Position numbers and translations under genes: made by a program. This document shows, in pieces, positions 6,464 through 11,203 of a DNA stretch of 11,203 bases (its first letter is position 1; each line of letters opens with the position of its first letter). The stretch covers positions 1 to 11,203 of the forward strand of contig CAYLZO010000181.1 of NCBI GenBank assembly GCA_964387775.1. The letters are read 5' to 3'. The stretch comes from CAYLZO01 sp964387775 (GTDB lineage Bacteria; Chloroflexota; Anaerolineae; JAAYZQ01). Under the pieces are notes generated by a model. That model did not search any database, was not told where the DNA came from, and was given only the letters and a program-made list of their open reading frames with translations.

Positions 6464-6553
6464 TGACAGGTTTTGCGTGTGGGAAAGGGTTGCCGCCTGA
6501 TAAGGGTGCTGTTTGGGTCGTCTCGCGCGTTCTTGTCGCCACAAAACCTGTCA
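6464..6553. repeat. Inverted repeat element between convergent genes
   Basis: TGACAGGTTTTG (6464-6475) and CAAAACCTGTCA (6542-6553) are perfect 12-bp inverted arms separated by 66 nt, filling most of the 117-nt gap between the convergent hydrolase and protease genes. The right side also carries its own palindrome ACCTGTCAGGT (6546-6556). The layout suits a small REP/MITE-like repeat. It could also serve as a shared transcription end, since the right arm ends a few bases before the protease stop codon. Confidence 0.55.
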
Positions 6554-6556
6554 GGT

Positions 6557-9500
6557 CTACTTCCTCGCGATGAGCGGCAGGTAAACCGTGTGCACCGCAC
6601 CGAGGTATGCTTGCAGCACGGTAGCCGGGTCTCCCAACAGAACGTAGGTGTCGACCAGGTCGCGGTACACCGGTGCCTGGCGGTACACCTTGACCTTGCC
6701 GGCATAGGTTGCCGAGCCAAGCGTGGTGGTTTCTCCCCCCGCCGTACGCGCGAGGGCCGTGTCAAAGAATCCCTGTGCCAGGTAGCGGTGACCGGTTGTG
6801 ACGCCGGCACCTGTTGCTCCCCAGGCGGCCACCGCCCCCCCATCCGCCGCGACCGCCATTCTTTCGTCAAGTGGCGCATACGGTGGATGGTGGAATGCTC
6901 CCGTGTAGCAGGTCAGCGATAGCACCACGGGCAACCTGCCGGCATTCTGCAGGGCGGGCACATCGTCGCGGTGCCACAGCCGTTCTTCAGCCCATTGAGA
7001 CGGAGAGCTGTGCCCCATATAGGTCACAACCAACCGTCCCTGGTCGAAGCGGGTGCGGAGGGCTGCCCGTGCCGCCGCCATGTCCGCGGCATCGTCGGGA
7101 TCGTATTCATGCGCCCAGGTCGCCGGCGAGGTGAGATAGATCCGGTCGGCCGAAAAGGGCTCGTCCAGGCCGGCGTAGAGGTCATTGCTGTACTGGCGAA
7201 AGAGGCCCGCCGCATCGTCGTCGGCGACCAGCGTGATGCGCTGACTCCAAACTCCCGGCAACTCGGTCGTTTCGTAGCCGACGATCTTGGTCACCACTGC
7301 TTGCGCCTGCTCGGCACTGCTCACCGGCAGCCGCCCAATGTGCAGGTCGGGCAGGTTATCCTCGCCGGCAACACACGCCAGCCGGTTGTCGGTCGCCGTT
7401 TCCCCCTGGTAGGGGTCCACGCCGGCCGGATAGGCGGGGACAAAGTTGTGCCAGCCGTGCTCCAGGTGATCGAGATAGTCGATTGTCCCGTCGCCCAGCA
7501 GCAGCACATAGGTGGGCGCCCGCTGCCACTGCGCCACAGCATGGGCCAGAAAATCGTGGATAGCCTGTGGGGTGAGCACGCCGGCGCTGAACTCGTCATA
7601 CACATCCTGCACGTCCACGGCCATCGTCTGCAGCCCCTGCCCGGCGCGCAGGGCCAGCAGGGGACCGGCAGCCGGCAAGAACTCGCCGTAGCCGATCAGC
7701 AGATAGTCGGCGCCGTTGGACGGGGACGCCAGGCCGGAGGGCGTGTCGACGTAGAGGGCCTGCGGAGCTCGAATGGCGGTTTGTGCTATTGCCAGGTAGT
7801 GGAATTGTCCCTCTCGGGCATCCTGGAACACCAGCCTACCTGCCGAGTACCCTCGGCTTGCTTCCAGGCGCGCACCCGTCAGGCGCACGGGCAGTGCAGG
7901 GTCTGTGATGTCGAACAGCACCCCGAGTACCTCTCGGGCGAGTACCTCTCGGGCGAGTACCTCTCGGGCAGGGTCGGCACCGGCCAGGCCGTCGACCTCA
8001 TATTGGTGTGGATCGGGCGCTCCCCAAAAGGAGAGCATGCCATCCTGCGCCAGGTAGCCGGCCGGGTATTCGATGGTGAAATAGTTCAGGACCATGCCGT
8101 TCGGTGGCGGCGAGGGGGGCGGGGGTGGTGGGCAGGCGCCGTTTTCCAGGCGCAGCCGGTTGCTTTCGTCTGCCAGCCAGCTCGCGTCCAGGATGAATTC
8201 GACGTCGTGGCGGCCCTGGTCCGCCCACACGATCTCGCCGACCTGGTGATCGTTGAGCCAGGCCGCCAGGTGGTGGCTGCCAGGAGTAGAACCTTGCAGG
8301 CCGATCCCCAGCGTCGCCGTGTATGTCCCCGTCTCCAGGTGAGGCAGGTCGAACTCGTACACCTGGGTGGCGGTGGGGCAGCCGGTCTGCAAGAAACTCA
8401 GGTCGGTCCAGTACCAGTGATCGCCGTTCGCTTCGGGGTGGTGCGAGTCGTAGAGCAAGTTTTCCTCAAAGCGGCGGACGGTCTGGTGCGCCGGAGGCAG
8501 GGGATAGAGATCCGCCGGCGTCACGTCGTGCTGCTCCATCCGCAGGCCCGGTGTCCCATCGACGTTCAGCCAATAGACGTTCTGGGTAGTGTACCGGCTG
8601 CCGGCTGCCTGTCCGTAAAAAAGCAACCGGTCGCCGGGGTCAAAACGGCCATCCTCCTCACCCGGCAGCCAGGCGGCCAGCTCCTGCCCACCTACCTGCA
8701 AGTGCAAATCCCGCGGGTCGATCGTCTCGACAGGAAAGCCGGCCGCCAGCAGATCGTCGTAGCCGATCTGGTACAGGCCATCGGCGTCGACCTCGATCTT
8801 GACACTCCCCGGCGTCACAGCCCGAGACGTACTCGGGTCCGCCGCTGAATTGAGGGTCAAACCGTCGACCGTGCGACGGCTGCCGGGGCCAATGCCCCGC
8901 CACTCCCGCGCGACGTCATAGTTGAGCACCGCCCGCTTCAGCACCGGGTCCCATGCATCTGCCGGGCGTGAACTCGTCCCCGTCGACTCGCTACCCTCAG
9001 CTTGCTCAAAATCGACGCGCACGACTAACCGCTCGACGTAGACCAGCTCGCCGCGCACGGGATTGTAGCGAAACGGGGACAGGGTCAGGGACAGGATGCG
9101 CAGGTCGCGCAGGGTGGCGGTCCCCTGCACGGTCACCGGCGATGCCGGATAGAAGGCGTCGGTCGCATCGATCTCCTCGGCTGCAGGGTCAAGGCGTGGT
9201 GCAGGGGCGTCGAGCCCAAAGCCGGGCGGAACCGGATCGAAAGCAGGCACGCGTGCCAGGGGATGGTCTAATCGGATGACATGCGCCACTCGCTCCTCGC
9301 CGGACACGATCTGGATTGACCAGTCTCCGCCCGAGACGTACTCGGGTCCGCCCGAGACGTACTCGGGTCCGCCTGGCGGCAGCCCGAGGAGCACCCCCAT
9401 CTGCGGCAGGCGGGGATAGCCAGGCATGGCCGCGTCGTCCAGACCCGGTGCGGTCAGGACGACGTACTGCCGGCCATCCTCCTCGATGGTTTCCAGCTCG

Positions 9501-9688
9501 ACGGCGCCCAAGTCCAACGCCAGGATCGCATACTCGGCGGTGGAAACGAGCAGCTCAAGCCTCGCTTCCTCGCGCGCTCCCTGTCCTGCGGGAGACCCCC
9601 ACCCCTGGCCCTGTCCCGCCGCCGGGTGTGCGATCAGGATCACCAGCGCGATCCCGATCAGCAGCGAATAGCGCACCCCACCAGGCAT
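6557..9688 (-). CDS. Gingipain-like C25 family secreted cysteine protease with YLPLI C-terminus
   Basis: This 1043-aa secreted protein has a signal peptide (about residues 1-25, PGGVRYSLLIGIALVILIAHPAAG). A long beta-rich region that looks like a C25 propeptide comes next, then the peptidase C25 domain around residues 670-1020. Recognisable motifs are LLLGDGTIDYLDH, TDNRLACVAG...LPDLHIGRLPV, the catalytic His893 in YMGHSSPSQW and the catalytic Cys927 in LSLTCYTGAFHHP. The protein ends in VYLPLIARK, a tail shared with the DUF11 protein at the right edge. I chose ATG 9688, 10 nt after the stop of the PEP-CTERM gene, because it begins the signal peptide. An ATG at 9736 would add 16 residues ahead of it and overlap that gene. 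At least seven GTAC mini-palindrome units sit inside it, adding short peptides at residues ~106-121, 284-289, 574-588 and 611-616. It is probably co-transcribed with the PEP-CTERM gene, and may mature exported surface proteins. Confidence 0.88.
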   Translation of the reverse strand: MPGGVRYSLLIGIALVILIAHPAAGQGQGWGSPAGQGAREEARLELLVSTAEYAILALDLGAVELETIEEDGRQYVVLTAPGLDDAAMPGYPRLPQMGVLLGLPPGGPEYVSGGPEYVSGGDWSIQIVSGEERVAHVIRLDHPLARVPAFDPVPPGFGLDAPAPRLDPAAEEIDATDAFYPASPVTVQGTATLRDLRILSLTLSPFRYNPVRGELVYVERLVVRVDFEQAEGSESTGTSSRPADAWDPVLKRAVLNYDVAREWRGIGPGSRRTVDGLTLNSAADPSTSRAVTPGSVKIEVDADGLYQIGYDDLLAAGFPVETIDPRDLHLQVGGQELAAWLPGEEDGRFDPGDRLLFYGQAAGSRYTTQNVYWLNVDGTPGLRMEQHDVTPADLYPLPPAHQTVRRFEENLLYDSHHPEANGDHWYWTDLSFLQTGCPTATQVYEFDLPHLETGTYTATLGIGLQGSTPGSHHLAAWLNDHQVGEIVWADQGRHDVEFILDASWLADESNRLRLENGACPPPPPPSPPPNGMVLNYFTIEYPAGYLAQDGMLSFWGAPDPHQYEVDGLAGADPAREVLAREVLAREVLGVLFDITDPALPVRLTGARLEASRGYSAGRLVFQDAREGQFHYLAIAQTAIRAPQALYVDTPSGLASPSNGADYLLIGYGEFLPAAGPLLALRAGQGLQTMAVDVQDVYDEFSAGVLTPQAIHDFLAHAVAQWQRAPTYVLLLGDGTIDYLDHLEHGWHNFVPAYPAGVDPYQGETATDNRLACVAGEDNLPDLHIGRLPVSSAEQAQAVVTKIVGYETTELPGVWSQRITLVADDDAAGLFRQYSNDLYAGLDEPFSADRIYLTSPATWAHEYDPDDAADMAAARAALRTRFDQGRLVVTYMGHSSPSQWAEERLWHRDDVPALQNAGRLPVVLSLTCYTGAFHHPPYAPLDERMAVAADGGAVAAWGATGAGVTTGHRYLAQGFFDTALARTAGGETTTLGSATYAGKVKVYRQAPVYRDLVDTYVLLGDPATVLQAYLGAVHTVYLPLIARK
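7843..7856. repeat. GTAC mini-palindrome in the C25 gene (SRGYSA copy)
   Basis: CCGAGTACCCTCGG, read on the gene strand as CCGAGGGTACTCGG, codes for SRGYSA at residues 611-616. It is identical to the first half of the exosortase copy at 3921-3934. A shorter match, CCTCTCGGGCA, occurs about 30 nt away at 7810-7820 and may be a decayed half copy. Confidence 0.6.
7922..7969. repeat. Three tandem GTAC mini-repeat units (AREVL x3) in the C25 gene
   Basis: The 15-bp unit GAGTACCTCTCGGGC occurs three times without change (7925-7939, 7940-7954, 7955-7969), and the first copy is completed to CCCGAGTACCTCTCGGG by the bases before it. Being a multiple of three it stays in frame and encodes AREVL three times (residues 574-588) on the minus strand. 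The exact identity of the copies suggests recent expansion. Confidence 0.9.
8821..8841. repeat. GTAC mini-palindrome in the C25 gene (DPSTSR copy)
   Basis: CCCGAGACGTACTCGGG plus TCCG is a perfect 21-bp match to the two tandem copies at 9330-9371, but it is read in another frame of the same gene, giving PSTSRA instead of PEYVSG. Identical DNA with different translation shows that the DNA unit, not the peptide, was copied. Confidence 0.85.
9330..9371. repeat. Two tandem 21-bp GTAC repeat units (GGPEYVS x2) in the C25 gene
   Basis: Two identical 21-bp units, each the palindrome CCCGAGACGTACTCGGG followed by TCCG, lie head to tail (9330-9350 and 9351-9371). On the gene strand they encode GGPEYVS twice in the propeptide region, between LPPG and GGDWSIQ. 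Removing them leaves the frame intact. Confidence 0.9.
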
Positions 9689-9698
9689 GGTCCGTCGC

Positions 9699-10029
9699 CT
9701 AGGACCCACCACGCCTGGCCCGAATCTGCAACCCAATGTAGCCTGCCATCGCAGAAATCGCGCCGCTCATCATCAGCCACGTCGACGGCTCGGGCACCAC
9801 GGGCAGCTCGGGCGGCNNNNNNNNNNGGCTCAGGGCTGCTCGTCGGTGTGGGCACCGGAGAGGTTGGCGAGGGCGTGAACGTCGGCGTCGGCGTAAAAGT
9901 CGGCGTCGGCGTGGGTGTGTCCGTGATCCCGGCCGGCGCGTACGGGTCCGCCGCGGCCGGACACGACAAGCCGGGGAAAAAGACGATAGTCAACAATGCA
10001 ACGATCAACACAACGGTCAATGTTTTCAT
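9699..10029 (-). CDS. Short PEP-CTERM protein, candidate exosortase substrate (interrupted by assembly gap)
   Basis: The N-terminal half (ATG 10029, with GGAGG 7 nt before it) gives a signal peptide (MKTLTVVLIVALLTIVFFPG, cleavage near AAA-DP at ~25-28) followed by a Thr/Pro-rich spacer of TPTPTPTF units, typical of an extended, perhaps O-glycosylated stalk. After the run of N (9817-9826) a different frame continues to TAG 9699 and ends with a textbook PEP-CTERM signal: VVPEPSTW, a hydrophobic helix (LMMSGAISAMAGYIGL) and a basic end (RARRGGS). The frame change is explained by the placeholder gap, whose true length is unknown. If the gap is short the protein has only ~110 residues and no folded domain. 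Exosortases cut near the PEP motif, so this is the natural partner of the enzyme encoded at 3672. It lies between the DUF11 and C25 genes on the same strand. Confidence 0.85.
9817..9826. other. Assembly gap (10 N)
   Basis: Ten N bases lie inside the PEP-CTERM gene. The reading frames on either side do not agree across ten bases, so the number is a placeholder. The repetitive Thr-Pro coding DNA next to it (9850-9925, GTCGGCGT-type repeats) probably broke the assembly. Confidence 0.95.
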
Positions 10030-10070
10030 TCGAGATCCTCCTTGATGTTCCTTCGACTTGTCCTTGATGC

Positions 10071-10103
10071 CCTGGGGGTGGGGCGACTTGCCCCACCCCC
10101 AGG
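10071..10103. terminator. Strong GC hairpin between DUF11 and PEP-CTERM genes, possible attenuator
   Basis: CCTGGGGGTGGGGC (10071-10084) and GCCCCACCCCCAGG (10090-10103) form a perfect 14-bp stem with a 5-nt loop, starting 9 nt after the stop of the DUF11 gene and ending ~41 nt before the PEP-CTERM start. Neither side is followed by a T tract, so it is not a standard intrinsic terminator. It may stabilise the upstream mRNA, mark a processing point, or lower read-through into the downstream genes. Confidence 0.6.
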
Positions 10104-10112
10104 TACAGTCCT

Positions 10113-11203
10113 CTAGTGGGTCACCAGTGGCAGATAGATCCGGTAGCGGGACACGCTCTCGGCGAACGACTCGTAGCGGAAGGTATGTCCCAGCATGTCG
10201 ATGTCCACCAGCCAGTAGTAGTAGGTCTGGCCCGGCTGGACGTCGCCGTCGACGTAGCGATAGTCCTGGCCGTCGAACTGGCCCCAGCCCAACGCCGGCT
10301 CAAAGTGGAGCCACTGCGCCGTTGCAAAGCTCGGGGTTTCGCTGCGGTACAGCTCAAAGCCCCAGTTGTCCCGCTCCCACGCCGTCCTCCACTCGACCAC
10401 GACCTGTTGCGCTTCCCAGGTAGCTCGGAAGTAGAGGAACTCGACCGCCGTCGGTACGTCGACGACCGGCTCGACGTCGCTCACCCCGTCGAGAGGCAAG
10501 CCGCCCACGTCCAGGGCGCCGCTGACGATGGCGGTGTTGAAGGTGGTGGTGATGTCGCCGGCCACCTGGAACACGGTGGTGATGACGAACGTCTCGCCAG
10601 GCAGGAGGTCGGAACCAAAGCCATGGGGCGCCGGTCCGGTCAGATCGGTCCAGGTCAGGTGGCCGTCGTCGGCACCTTCCTGGGGCGCCGGTGTGGCGCT
10701 CACAAAGCTGAGGTAGGCAGGATCGTAGACGTCCTCCAGCGGGAGCAGATCCACGGCGCTGCCGCCACTATTGGTGATCACGATGGTGAAGGTGATATAG
10801 TTGGGCGCGTACTCGTCACGATCGACGCCCACCAGGCGCTTGTCCAGGCTGATGGCCGGTGGTTCGGGGAAGGTGACCGGCGTCGAGTCATCCTCACCCG
10901 GCCCGGTCGGGTCACCATCGCCATCGCCGTCGGGCTCGATGCCGTCGTCAGACCAGTCTCCCACGGTCTCACCGCCAGGGCCGGTGCCCTGCCCGTAGGC
11001 CACGTTGTCGTACGGCCCCAGGTTGGCGCCAGGTGTGACCTGGATGGTCAGGGTGACCGTCGCCACCTGGCCCACCGCCAGCGAGTCGCTGCCCGCCAGC
11101 AGGTTGACATCGGTGTCGCCGTCGTAGGCCGCGTTGGCCGTCAGGTCGGCGCTCGTTGGCCCGGCGACCACGCTGAATCCATCGGCCCCCGCAAAGGTGA
11201 CCG
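10113..11203 (-). CDS. Large secreted surface protein with DUF11-like domains, Fn3-like domain and YLPLV C-terminus (5' end outside window)
   Basis: The frame runs open to the right edge, so this is the C-terminal ~363 residues of a larger protein. It contains a DUF11/CARDB-like beta-sandwich piece (about SVVAGP to the acidic run GDGDGDPTGPGEDDSTPV, which looks like a Ca-binding or linker strip), then a full DUF11-type repeat (SLDKRLVGVDRDEYAPNYIT onward, with ITNSGGSAV and LLPGETFVITTVFQV). A fibronectin-III-like module common at the end of such proteins (VEFLYFRATWE, VVVEWRTAWE, NWGFELYRSE, YYYWLVDID) follows. It ends in RYRIYLPLVTH. No PEP-CTERM signal is present. DUF11 repeats are typical of exported stalk or adhesin-like proteins. 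It is the first visible gene of the minus-strand set with the PEP-CTERM and C25 genes. Confidence 0.85.
   Translation of the reverse strand, partial: VTFAGADGFSVVAGPTSADLTANAAYDGDTDVNLLAGSDSLAVGQVATVTLTIQVTPGANLGPYDNVAYGQGTGPGGETVGDWSDDGIEPDGDGDGDPTGPGEDDSTPVTFPEPPAISLDKRLVGVDRDEYAPNYITFTIVITNSGGSAVDLLPLEDVYDPAYLSFVSATPAPQEGADDGHLTWTDLTGPAPHGFGSDLLPGETFVITTVFQVAGDITTTFNTAIVSGALDVGGLPLDGVSDVEPVVDVPTAVEFLYFRATWEAQQVVVEWRTAWERDNWGFELYRSETPSFATAQWLHFEPALGWGQFDGQDYRYVDGDVQPGQTYYYWLVDIDMLGHTFRYESFAESVSRYRIYLPLVTH

Noticed and set aside
6452..6580. 9-bp direct repeats GAGCGGCAG (6452-6460 and 6572-6580) around the inverted repeat, as a target site duplication
   Set aside because: They are at unequal distances from the arms, and the right copy is coding DNA for the conserved LPL of the protease tail; chance is more likely.
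6814..9702. Several long + strand frames opposite the C25 protease gene
   Set aside because: They are shadows caused by GC-rich codon use; the minus strand shows signal peptide and catalytic motifs.
9850..9925. Short GTCGGCGT-type repeats as a possible CRISPR or microsatellite
   Set aside because: They are codons of the Thr-Pro linker of the PEP-CTERM protein, with no repeat-spacer structure.

Overview
The window looks like a high-GC bacterial chromosome fragment, most likely Chloroflexota (Anaerolineae/Caldilineae-like). This is inferred from secreted proteins ending in a YLPLI/V tail, Thr-Pro spacer linkers, and GC-rich coding with short GTAC-centred palindromes scattered through genes. 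It contains a 10-N assembly gap (9817-9826), so it is a draft scaffold.

Left part (1-1800, + strand): a decayed accessory region. It holds an AT-richer small membrane protein (80-613), what looks like the last ~20 codons of a type I restriction specificity subunit (610-759), two small genes I do not recognise (784-1233 and 1327-1581), and the last ~24 codons of a pRiA4b ORF-3-like plasmid protein (1634-1717).

Middle (1926-3671): a minus-strand gene for a sigma-factor-like or HTH DNA-binding protein (2006-2788) with a clear Rho-independent terminator. Its ~880-nt upstream region is non-coding and holds a diverged ~146-bp tandem repeat, a 12-bp palindrome and a fragment of a glycosyltransferase C-terminus.

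Right part (3616-11203): an exosortase locus. A strong extended -10 promoter precedes a tightly packed + strand operon: exosortase (Cys/Arg/His triad visible), an EpsI-type partner protein, and a membrane-anchored clan-A-like glycoside hydrolase. Converging from the other side is a minus-strand set: a partial large DUF11/Fn3-type surface protein (entering from the right edge), a very small PEP-CTERM protein (signal peptide, Thr-Pro linker, VPEPST sorting signal) interrupted by the assembly gap, and a 1043-aa gingipain-like C25 cysteine protease. The PEP-CTERM protein is the obvious candidate substrate of the exosortase. The protease and the DUF11 protein instead end in YLPLIARK and YLPLVTH, possibly a second kind of C-terminal signal.

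A family of tiny palindromes (CCGAG-n4/5-CTCGG, with GTA/TAC in the loop) occurs between genes, in the exosortase, and repeatedly in the protease, where copies are read in different frames and add short in-frame peptides. This is the least expected signal in the window.
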